Notes under the pieces: model-generated
What the model saw: only the letters and a program-made list of their open reading frames with translations
Databases searched by the model: none
Told to the model about the DNA's origin: nothing
NCBI GenBank assembly: GCA_900315695.1
Contig: ONAE01000024.1
Coordinates: forward strand, 1-59,477
DNA: 59,477 nucleotides
Direction: 5' to 3'
Origin: an uncultured Prevotella sp.
GTDB lineage: Bacteria > Bacteroidota > Bacteroidia > Bacteroidales > Bacteroidaceae
Shown here: piece by piece, positions 52,745 through 59,477 of the stretch
How positions within the stretch are numbered: the stretch's first letter is position 1
Layout: every line of letters starts with the position of its first letter
Position numbers and translations under genes: made by a program

Positions 52745-52897
52745 ATCGGAATCTTTATGACAGCCAGCAAGTACTGGCCAAGACATAAAAAAAGCGTGGA
52801 ATCGTCTGTTGTCCATTCCACCATCCGAGGCTCTGGTATGCCCATTGTTGTAAGAACAGACAACGTCAGAGCCCACGCCGATATGAATATAGTTCAC

Positions 52898-53120
52898 CTT
52901 ACCTTAATATAATTAAGGAAAGGGACGCGTATAAACACATCCCCGAGGACATCTACCGTTGCTATGTTCAAGACAACAATTGCGAATTTACCAGATTCCA
53001 GATGGTCTCAAACAAAGCGCGTGTAAACGCCTTAATTATGTACAAAAACTCGCTACCCACCCTTCCACTTCTGAGCTCGATCGCTCAAGAATCCGGCGTG
53101 GCTTTACGAGAATTCGGCTG
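52898..53120 (-). other. Leader region of the capsule operon with repeated CCTTAATT sites
   Basis: Between the promoter and the upxY-like gene lies a long leader without a convincing gene. It has the perfect hairpin CCTTAAT-ATA-ATTAAGG (52902-52918) and related sites: AATTAAGG...ACGCGT (52911-52930, inverted), GCGCGT...CCTTAATTAT (53017-53039) and, upstream of the promoter, GCGCGTACCTTAATTAT (53192-53208). In Bacteroides such leaders are where UpxY acts, which I infer here by position. Confidence 0.55.
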
Positions 53121-53152
53121 CAAAGGTACGATTTTATTTTTGTATCGCCAAA
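53121..53152 (-). promoter_or_regulatory. Capsule operon promoter (TTTG / TACCTTTG)
   Basis: On the minus strand TTTG (53152-53149) and TACCTTTG (53128-53121) are separated by exactly 20 bases, the Bacteroidetes consensus arrangement. Transcription would start near 53115 and read the leader and the upxY-like gene. Confidence 0.8.
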
Positions 53153-53164
53153 TATAATCAGAGA

Positions 53165-53203
53165 AAAAAAATAAGGTACGCACAAAAGCTCGCGCGTACC
53201 TTA
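53165..53203 (-). terminator. Terminator of the crp-like gene
   Basis: TAAGGTACGC (minus strand, 53203-53194) pairs with GCGTACCTTA (53181-53172) around 12 bases, followed by a run of T (53171-53165, one A inside). It separates the crp-like gene from the capsule promoter. Its outer bases overlap one CCTTAATTAT site. Confidence 0.8.
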
Positions 53204-53229
53204 ATTATTAGAGGGGAGTGATGGGGAGT

Positions 53230-53832
53230 TTACTTATCATCCATCAGGGTGGCAGTACGGACACGGGAGAGCGTCTCGGGTGTCATCTGCAGATAGCTAG
53301 CGATATACACCAACGGGGCGCGCAGCACCAGCTGGGGCTGATTCTTCACCAGTTTCTGATAGCGATCCTGCGCACTCTCGAAACGGAGCATATCGGCATG
53401 ATGCTGACTCAGGATGAGCGACTCCTCCAAAATCTTACGATAGAGGATCTGGATATTCACACTCTTCATAGCCACCGCCTCAAGATCGGCCTTAGGCATA
53501 GCGATAAGAATGGTTGGCTCCAAGGCTTTAATCTGCAATCTCGTGGGTTGCTCACGGAAAAGGCTCTCGATACACATCACAATCGTGTTCTCTGTAGCCA
53601 TATACTCTGTAAGCTCCTTGTCGTTCTTGAAATAGAACTGACGCACCAATCCCTTAACAACCCAGTAAATGTTGGTACATATCTCTCCCTCACGAAGAAT
53701 ATACTCATTCTTCGCAAACTTCATAGGCACCAGGATGCTCTCAAGCATATCGAGCTCCTCGTGTGTCATTGTGCTGTAACGACGGGCTAATTCTCGCGCC
53801 ACGTCTCTAGTAGTAATGCTAATGTTTGGCAT
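53230..53832 (-). CDS. Crp/Fnr-family transcription regulator
   Basis: 200 aa. A cyclic-nucleotide-binding beta-roll (FAKNEYILREGEICTNIYWV, about residues 33-52) is followed by the dimer helix and a C-terminal winged helix whose recognition part is APLVYIASYLQMTPETLSRV. No cysteines are placed for an Fe-S cluster, and the Crp Arg/Ser cAMP contacts are not clear, so the ligand is open. It is upstream of, and reads towards, the capsule promoter, but a terminator separates them. Regulation of the capsule by this protein is possible but not shown. Confidence 0.88.
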   Translation of the reverse strand: MPNISITTRDVARELARRYSTMTHEELDMLESILVPMKFAKNEYILREGEICTNIYWVVKGLVRQFYFKNDKELTEYMATENTIVMCIESLFREQPTRLQIKALEPTILIAMPKADLEAVAMKSVNIQILYRKILEESLILSQHHADMLRFESAQDRYQKLVKNQPQLVLRAPLVYIASYLQMTPETLSRVRTATLMDDK

Positions 53833-53879
53833 AATTCCAAATTTTGGACCTTTAGTATCTTTATTATGTTATTGATTTA

Positions 53880-55661
53880 TTAATCGAGTTTCAATACAGC
53901 GAGGAAGGCTTTCTGAGGCACCTCCACGTTGCCAATCTGCTTCATTCGTTTCTTACCACGCTTCTGTTTCTCAAGCAACTTGCGCTTACGACTCACATCA
54001 CCGCCATAACACTTGGCTGTTACATCCTTGCGCACCTGTTTCACCGTCTCTCGGGCGATGATCTTGGCACCGATAGCTGCCTGAATGGCGATATCAAACT
54101 GCTGACGAGGGATCAGCTCCTTCAGCTTCTCACACATCCGCCGGCCAAAAGCGACGGCATTATCCTGATGAGTCAAGGTGGAAAGGGCATCCACAGGCTC
54201 TCCATTGAGCAGGATATCCAACTTGGCCAGTTTCGACGGACGGAAGCCGTCGATATGGTAATCGAACGACGCATAACCTTTCGAGATAGACTTCAGCTTG
54301 TCGTAGAAGTCGATCACGATCTCACCCAACGGCAAGTGGAAATGCAGTTCCACACGATTACCTGACACATACTGCTGATCAATCAGTTCTCCACGTTTGT
54401 CAAGACACAGGGTCATAATAGGACCGATATAATCGGATGCCGTAATGATAGAGGCACGGATGTAAGGTTCCTCGATATGCTCGATCATCGTCAGATCAGG
54501 CAGTCCCGAAGGATTATGCACCTCTTTCACCTCACCCTGTTTGGTGTAGCACATATAGGACACATTAGGTACGGTGGTGATGACATCCATATCAAACTCA
54601 CGATCGAGACGCTCCTGCACAATCTCCATGTGGAGCAGGCCGAGGAATCCGCAACGGAAGCCAAAGCCCAGAGCCACAGAACTCTCTGGCGTGAATGTCA
54701 GCGAAGCATCATTCAACTGCAACTTCTCCAGTGAGGCGCGCAGGTTCTCATAATCCGTAGGATCGATGGGATAAACACCAGCAAACACCATCGGCTTCAC
54801 TTCCTGGAAGCCCTCAATGGCTGCACTACAAGGATTAGCCACCTGTGTGATGGTATCACCCACCTTCACTTCTTTGGAGTTCTTAATACCGCTGATGATA
54901 TAGCCCACATCGCCTGTACGCAGTTCCTTACGGGGAATCATATCCATTTTCAGCACCCCAATCTCGTCGGCATCATATTCCATTCCCGTATTAAAGAACT
55001 TCACATGATCGCCGCTCTTAATGGAGCCATTAACAATCTTGAAGTAAGCGATGATACCACGGAAGGAATTAAACACAGAGTCGAAGATCAAGGCCTGCAA
55101 CGGCGCTTTCTCGTCACCCTCTGGATGAGGGATACGCTCCACAACGGCATTCAGGATATCCTCAACACCCTCACCCGTCTTACCTGAAGCACGGATGATG
55201 TCGGAACGATCGCAACCAATCAGGTCGATAATCTCATCCTCCACCTCATCAGGCATCGCCGAAGGCATATCTATCTTATTGATGACAGGAATAATCTCCA
55301 GGTCATGATCGATAGCCATATACAGGTTGGAGATAGTTTGTGCCTGAACACCCTGTGTGGCATCCACCACCAACAGCGCACCTTCACAGGCAGCAATAGA
55401 TCGAGACACCTCGTAAGAGAAATCCACATGTCCCGGAGTATCAATCAAGTTCAGAATATACTTCTCACCCTGATATGTATATTCCATCTGGATGGCATGG
55501 CTCTTGATGGTAATGCCTCGTTCACGCTCCAAATCCATATCATCAAGCATCTGACCTTCAGTGACCTGAATAGTCTTAGTGAATTCCAATAAACGGTCAG
55601 CCAGGGTTGACTTACCATGGTCGATGTGTGCAATGATACAGAAGTTTCTTATATGGTCCAT
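53880..55661 (-). CDS. lepA: Elongation factor 4 (LepA)
   Basis: 593 aa, the normal length. GTPase domain with [19 protein letters not shown] near the N-terminus, the switch region [26 protein letters not shown] and NKIDMPSA. Domains II-III, V and the LepA-specific C-terminal domain ([20 protein letters not shown]) follow. It back-translocates stalled ribosomes. A -7-like TAACTTTG lies on the minus strand at 55695-55688, divergent from the lipoprotein promoter. Confidence 0.97.
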   Translation of the reverse strand: MDHIRNFCIIAHIDHGKSTLADRLLEFTKTIQVTEGQMLDDMDLERERGITIKSHAIQMEYTYQGEKYILNLIDTPGHVDFSYEVSRSIAACEGALLVVDATQGVQAQTISNLYMAIDHDLEIIPVINKIDMPSAMPDEVEDEIIDLIGCDRSDIIRASGKTGEGVEDILNAVVERIPHPEGDEKAPLQALIFDSVFNSFRGIIAYFKIVNGSIKSGDHVKFFNTGMEYDADEIGVLKMDMIPRKELRTGDVGYIISGIKNSKEVKVGDTITQVANPCSAAIEGFQEVKPMVFAGVYPIDPTDYENLRASLEKLQLNDASLTFTPESSVALGFGFRCGFLGLLHMEIVQERLDREFDMDVITTVPNVSYMCYTKQGEVKEVHNPSGLPDLTMIEHIEEPYIRASIITASDYIGPIMTLCLDKRGELIDQQYVSGNRVELHFHLPLGEIVIDFYDKLKSISKGYASFDYHIDGFRPSKLAKLDILLNGEPVDALSTLTHQDNAVAFGRRMCEKLKELIPRQQFDIAIQAAIGAKIIARETVKQVRKDVTAKCYGGDVSRKRKLLEKQKRGKKRMKQIGNVEVPQKAFLAVLKLD

Positions 55662-55687
55662 CAGTTTATACGTGTACTTTTAAGATG

Positions 55688-55745
55688 CAAAGTTACAATT
55701 TTTAAGTTGGAAAAAGAGATATTTTTGCTTTTTTTTGTAACTTTG
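55688..55745. promoter_or_regulatory. Divergent promoter boxes of lepA and the small lipoprotein
   Basis: TAACTTTG on the minus strand (55695-55688) faces lepA. TAACTTTG on the plus strand (55738-55745) faces the lipoprotein gene. Both match TAnnTTTG; neither has a clear TTTG 20 bases upstream. Confidence 0.55.
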
Positions 55746-55766
55746 CACCCAAAAATAGCATTCATT

Positions 55767-56153
55767 ATGAAAAAGTTTTGGATATTAGCAGCAATTTGCA
55801 CCCTTTTGGTAGGATGCCGCGAGTCTTTAGAAGACCGTTGTGCCCGTGAGGCAAAAGAATACACCGAGAAAAACTGTCCGATGAAAATGGACAAAAATGT
55901 CATTTTGGACAGTATGACTTTCGAGCGTGATACGCATACGTTACATTATTATTATACGCTGACAGGCTTTGCCGATCAGGATGGCGTGATGGAGAAGGTT
56001 GACGCAAGAGGTGCCCTAAAAGAAGACCTGAAAAACTCAACCTCCCTGCGTGTCTATAAGGAAAACAAGTATCGCTTTGCTTATACTTACCATTCGGAGA
56101 AGGATCCCAAGGTCGTCAGAATGGAAGTGGTTTTCACAGATAAAGACTATTAA
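55767..56153 (+). CDS. Small lipoprotein of unknown function
   Basis: 128 aa from ATG 55767. The frame opens earlier, at 55617, but only the later start gives a proper lipoprotein signal (KKFWILAAICTLLVGC, Cys17) behind the -7 box at 55738. The mature part is short and charged, with strands such as VILDSMTFERDTHTLHYYYT and YRFAYTYHSEKDPKVVRMEV. I do not recognise the family. It stands alone, convergent with the yebC gene, and the two share a terminator. Confidence 0.75.
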   Translation: MKKFWILAAICTLLVGCRESLEDRCAREAKEYTEKNCPMKMDKNVILDSMTFERDTHTLHYYYTLTGFADQDGVMEKVDARGALKEDLKNSTSLRVYKENKYRFAYTYHSEKDPKVVRMEVVFTDKDY

Positions 56154-56160
56154 AAAAACA

Positions 56161-56193
56161 GCCCCCGCCGATTGGCGAGGGCTAATTTTTTAT
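56161..56193. terminator. Terminator between the lipoprotein and yebC
   Basis: GCCCCCGCC (56161-56169) pairs with GGCGAGGGC (56174-56182), with one C-A mismatch. A T-rich tract TAATTTTTTATT follows on the plus strand and an A run flanks it on the other side. Confidence 0.75.
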
Positions 56194-56927
56194 TCAGCGA
56201 CTTCTTCAGGTTTCATGTTTGTGTAAACTGTCTGAACATCATCGAAGTCTTCAAGTTTCTCAACCATCTTGTCGATAGTCTCGCGCTGCTCAGCAGTCAC
56301 ATCTTTCAGGTCGTTGGGGATACGGGTGAACTCGGCACCTGTCACCTCGAAACCGTTCTCCTCAAGATGCTTCTGGATAGCACCGAATGAAGAAGGATCG
56401 CCATAGATGGTGATACTGTTCTCCTCTTCGTCCTCATCAAACTCATCCTCCACACCATAGTCAATCAGGTCGAGAATCATCTCGTCCATATCCAGTCCGT
56501 CCTTCTTCTTGAAGGTGAACACAGCCTTGTGGTCGAACAGGAATGAGAGTGAGCCCTGTGTACCCAGGTTACCATTAAACTTGTTGAATACCGAACGTAC
56601 ATCGCCTACCGTACGAGTGGTGTTGTCTGTCAGTGTCTCAACGAAGATAGCGATTCCGTGAGGACCATATCCCTCATAGTTCACCTCCTTGTAGTCGCTC
56701 TGGTCCTTACCCATTGCATTCTTGATAGCACGCTCGATGTTATCCTTCGGCATGTTCTCGCGCTTGGCGTTGGCAATAATAGCACGCAGTGCAGGGTTGT
56801 TCTCCGGCTCTGGACCGCCTGCCTTCACGGCAATGGCAATCTGCTTACCGATCTTTGTAAATGTCTTGGCCATGTGGCCCCATCGCTTCAGCTTCGTAGC
56901 TTTACGATATTCAAATGCTCTTCCCAT
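56190..56927 (-). CDS. YebC/PmpR-family (TACO1) regulatory protein
   Basis: 245 aa of the usual size. The signature GRAFEYRKATKLKRWGHMAK at the N-terminus, then ENNPALRAIIANAKRENMPK, VNYEGYGPHGIAIFVETLTD, NTTRTVGDVRSVFNKFNGN and GSLSFLFDHKAVF are diagnostic. Family knowledge: YebC proteins bind DNA or act on ribosome progress at proline-rich sequences. The acidic DEFDEDEEENS stretch is normal for Bacteroidetes members. It is followed at 56969 by pheT, in the same direction. Confidence 0.95.
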   Translation of the reverse strand: MGRAFEYRKATKLKRWGHMAKTFTKIGKQIAIAVKAGGPEPENNPALRAIIANAKRENMPKDNIERAIKNAMGKDQSDYKEVNYEGYGPHGIAIFVETLTDNTTRTVGDVRSVFNKFNGNLGTQGSLSFLFDHKAVFTFKKKDGLDMDEMILDLIDYGVEDEFDEDEEENSITIYGDPSSFGAIQKHLEENGFEVTGAEFTRIPNDLKDVTAEQRETIDKMVEKLEDFDDVQTVYTNMKPEEVAE

Positions 56928-56968
56928 AGTTTAATTCTATTATGTTCTTTTGTTCTTTTTTCTTAATC

Positions 56969-59428
56969 CTAGCGCAGTTCGGCGTTGAGTTGCTTCTTGA
57001 TGTTGGCGATGAGTTTCTGCATGATGGCATCGATCTGCTTGTCACCCATCGTCTTCTCCTCATCTTGAAGAATAAAATTCACGGCGTACGACTTCTTACC
57101 AGCAGGCAGCTTGTCACCCTCATAGACATCGAAGAGCTCCACCTTCTTCAGGAACTTCTTCTCGGTCTGACGGGCAATCTGCTCTATCTGTGCAAACTCC
57201 ACACTGTTGTCAACCAGCAGTGCCAGGTCACGACTTACAGCAGGGAACTTAGAAATCTCTGTATAGAGCACCTCATTCTTCTTAATCACCTTCATCAGAG
57301 CCGTCCAGTTCATCTCTGCATAATATACAGGATTGTCGAGACCGAACTGCTTCTGCAGCTTCTTGGCGATGATACCCATCTCAACGAGTTTCTTACCACC
57401 ACGGTTCTCGATGGTGAGACCACTGGAGAAAATGCAATTCTCAGACTTCTTACGGACAGTCATACCAGGCTTCACACCGATACGACGGAGGATATTCTCG
57501 ACATAAGCACTCAGCTCATAGAAGGTAGAGTCCTCATTCTTGTGAGCCCATGAGCCTTCCACACGCTTACCCGTTACCCAAAGCGCAGCATGATACTGCT
57601 CCTTGTAAGCCTGCATCGGATCGTCATCGTTCTTCTTCTCCGGATCGAAAGTATAAATATTACCGAATTCGAAGAAACGCAGGTTCTGACGCTTGCGGTT
57701 CACATTGTGCTGGATGCTCTCAAGACCACCGAACAACAGCGTCTGACGCATCACGTTCAAGTCGCTGGAGAGTGGATTCATGATACGTACCAGCGTGGGA
57801 TTAGCGTTCTGCTCATCCTCATAATAAGCAGCCTTTGTCAGCGAATTGTTCAGAATCTCATTGAAGCCCTCACCTACCAGTTGCTCACTAATCAGATTAG
57901 CCAACTTATGCTTACGATCCTCGTCACCCTTAATCACAAGTGAGCTCTTCAACTGAGTAGGAATCTCCACATTATTATATCCATAGATACGAAGAATATC
58001 TTCTACCACATCACAGGGACGCTGCACATCCACACGGTAGGCAGGAATCTCCAGAGTCAGACCCTGTTCATTCTCAAACTTCACCTCCATGTCGAGTGCA
58101 CGACAAATATACTTGATGACACCAGAAGAGAGGTTCTTACCGATCAGACGATTGACATAGTCGTATTTCAGTTCAACCACCGCGTTCTTGATGGGTTTGG
58201 GATAGACATCGACAATATCCATCGACACCTTACCACCTGCCAGTTCCTGACAGAGGATAGCAGCCTGCTGGAGTGCATAGATGGTGCCATTGGGGTCGAT
58301 ACCGCGCTCAAAACGGAAGCTGGCATCCGTGCTCAGCCCATGACGGCGGGCACTCTTACGGATCCATGTGGGATGGAAGTAGGCACTCTCAAGCACCACG
58401 TTCTTTGTGGTCTCGTAGGTACCACTACCCTTTCCGCCAAACACGCCGGCAATACACATGGGGTCTTCGGCATTGCAGATAGCCAGATCACGATCAGAGA
58501 GCTTGTGCTCCACACCATCAAGTGTCTGGAATGGTGTGCCCTCAGGCATCGTCTTTACCACAATCTTATGCCCCTTCACCATATCTGCATCGAAACAATG
58601 CAGAGGCTGACCATAGGCCATCATGATATAATTGGTGATATCCACGATATTGTTGATCGGGCGCAGACCAATGGTTGTCAATTTATTCTTCAACCAGTCG
58701 GGTGATTCCTTCACCTCACAGCCAGTAATGCTGACACAGGCATAGCGCTTGCAGGCCTCCTGATTCTCAATTTCCACCTCAATGGGCAGATCATGGTTGT
58801 CAACCTTGAACTTAGAACAGTCGGGGCGATGCATCTCAGTCTCGTAGCCGTTGCTCAACAGCCAGGCATACAGATCACGCGCCACACCCCAATGACTCAG
58901 GCCATCGGCACGGTTGGCTGTGATGTCAACCTCGATAAGCCAGTCGCTCTCCAGATGATAATACTCCGCAGCAGGGGTTCCCACGACAGCGTCATCTGGT
59001 AAAACGATGATACCGGAATGGTCGTTGCCAATGCCGATTTCATCTTCTGCACAGATCATACCATTTGACTCTACGCCACGCAATTTAGACTTCTTAATGA
59101 CAAACTCCTTGTCGCCGTCATAAAGCACACAACCCAGATCAGCCACAATGACCTTCTGTCCCGCAGCTACATTCGGAGCGCCACACACGATCTGTGAAGG
59201 CTCTCCCTTGCCTAAGTCAACTGTTGTTACATGCAGGTGATCACTGTTGGGATGAGCCTCACAGGTAAGCACCTTACCCACATAGAGGCCCTTCAGACCA
59301 CCCTTAATACTTTGCACTTCTTCCAATGCGTCAACCTCCAAACCTGTTGATGTCAGGGCATCGCACACCTGTTGAGCAGTCAGGTCGAAATCAACGTATT
59401 CCTTCAACCATTTGTAGGAAATATTCAT
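56969..59428 (-). CDS. pheT: Phenylalanine-tRNA ligase beta subunit (PheT)
   Basis: 819 aa, normal length. An N-terminal tRNA-binding (EMAP-like) domain (about 40-150, including HPNSDHLHVTTVDLGKGE, IVCGAPNVAAGQKV) and the B3/B4 editing region (residues ~200-400) come first. The B5 domain and the core with GIDPNGTIYALQQAA follow. A ferredoxin-fold anticodon-binding domain ends the protein (SKFPAVSRDLALLVDNSVEF ... LFDVYEGDKLPAGKKSYAVN). It forms the alpha2-beta2 enzyme with PheS, which is not in this window. Confidence 0.97.
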   Translation of the reverse strand: MNISYKWLKEYVDFDLTAQQVCDALTSTGLEVDALEEVQSIKGGLKGLYVGKVLTCEAHPNSDHLHVTTVDLGKGEPSQIVCGAPNVAAGQKVIVADLGCVLYDGDKEFVIKKSKLRGVESNGMICAEDEIGIGNDHSGIIVLPDDAVVGTPAAEYYHLESDWLIEVDITANRADGLSHWGVARDLYAWLLSNGYETEMHRPDCSKFKVDNHDLPIEVEIENQEACKRYACVSITGCEVKESPDWLKNKLTTIGLRPINNIVDITNYIMMAYGQPLHCFDADMVKGHKIVVKTMPEGTPFQTLDGVEHKLSDRDLAICNAEDPMCIAGVFGGKGSGTYETTKNVVLESAYFHPTWIRKSARRHGLSTDASFRFERGIDPNGTIYALQQAAILCQELAGGKVSMDIVDVYPKPIKNAVVELKYDYVNRLIGKNLSSGVIKYICRALDMEVKFENEQGLTLEIPAYRVDVQRPCDVVEDILRIYGYNNVEIPTQLKSSLVIKGDEDRKHKLANLISEQLVGEGFNEILNNSLTKAAYYEDEQNANPTLVRIMNPLSSDLNVMRQTLLFGGLESIQHNVNRKRQNLRFFEFGNIYTFDPEKKNDDDPMQAYKEQYHAALWVTGKRVEGSWAHKNEDSTFYELSAYVENILRRIGVKPGMTVRKKSENCIFSSGLTIENRGGKKLVEMGIIAKKLQKQFGLDNPVYYAEMNWTALMKVIKKNEVLYTEISKFPAVSRDLALLVDNSVEFAQIEQIARQTEKKFLKKVELFDVYEGDKLPAGKKSYAVNFILQDEEKTMGDKQIDAIMQKLIANIKKQLNAELR

Positions 59429-59440
59429 TATACCGATTTT

Positions 59441-59477
59441 TTAGTAATTACTAACTTGTGAAATTTCAGCGTGCAAA
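59441..59477 (-). promoter_or_regulatory. pheT 5' region: 14-bp palindrome and partial -7 box at the window edge
   Basis: TTAGTAATTACTAA (59441-59454) is a perfect palindrome 12 bases upstream of the pheT start. On the minus strand TTTGCAC (59477-59471) at the very end of the window is likely the right half of a TAnnTTTG box, which would place the palindrome in the leader. Confidence 0.45.

Noticed and set aside
55617-55766. Upstream extension of the small lipoprotein frame into lepA
   Set aside because: The lipoprotein signal begins at 55767, right after a -7 box.

Overview
The window reads as chromosomal DNA of a member of the Bacteroidales, most probably Prevotella in the broad sense. The grounds are Bacteroidetes-type promoter boxes (TTTG, about 20 bases, TAnnTTTG) with no obvious Shine-Dalgarno sites, a FeoA-FeoB fusion, a GldE/HlyC-type CBS protein beside LptC, a long SecA, an UpxY-like antiterminator leading a capsule operon, and NodT-type lipoprotein outer-membrane efflux factors. 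The genus is inferred from recall, not from a search. LAYOUT. 1-150 is the end of a probable pyruvate:ferredoxin oxidoreductase. 330-6042 is a three-gene RND efflux operon (adaptor, pump, outer-membrane factor). 6221-11692, on the minus strand, holds an envelope-biogenesis group: an outer-membrane protein, LptC, a CBS/CorC membrane protein and a PpiD-like chaperone. 11797-22895, on the plus strand, carries a DUF4105 protein, an alkaline-phosphatase-like protein that has lost its catalytic residues, SecA (split by an out-of-frame junction), an ABC ATPase, FeoAB, RuvC and a ModF-like double ATPase. 22896-28870 is an accessory island. It contains a two-gene ATPase plus TOPRIM-like module that looks like phage defence, a stretch of non-coding DNA rich in hairpins and periodic palindromes, and an intact IS21-family element (25940-28609) with a 7-bp target duplication. 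28871-53152 is a capsular/exopolysaccharide locus on the minus strand, interrupted by one plus-strand AAA/DUF4143 gene. 53230-59428 returns to conserved genes: a Crp-family regulator, LepA, a small lipoprotein, YebC and PheT. HOW THE CAPSULE GENES FIT TOGETHER. An UpxY-like antiterminator and a long leader head the operon, followed by export (Wza-like), chain-length (Wzz-like), polymerase (Wzy) and flippase (Wzx) genes. Then come glycosyltransferases, UDP-galactopyranose mutase (galactofuranose supply), an IspD/TarI-type cytidylyltransferase with an SDR and two LicD transferases (a likely CDP-activated polyol-phosphate branch), an acyltransferase, and a full set for GDP-D-glycero-alpha-D-manno-heptose (GmhA, HddA, GmhB-HddC fusion). 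A WecG/TagA transferase completes the operon, and a WcaJ-type initiating transferase sits just outside it. Two copies of an unrecognised secreted, probably propeller-like protein are embedded in the operon; one is frameshifted at a run of nine A. Three genes in the window are out of frame (secA, the wza-like gene, one propeller copy). Since secA is essential, errors in the sequence or assembly must be considered for all three, although the A9 tract could be genuine slippage.
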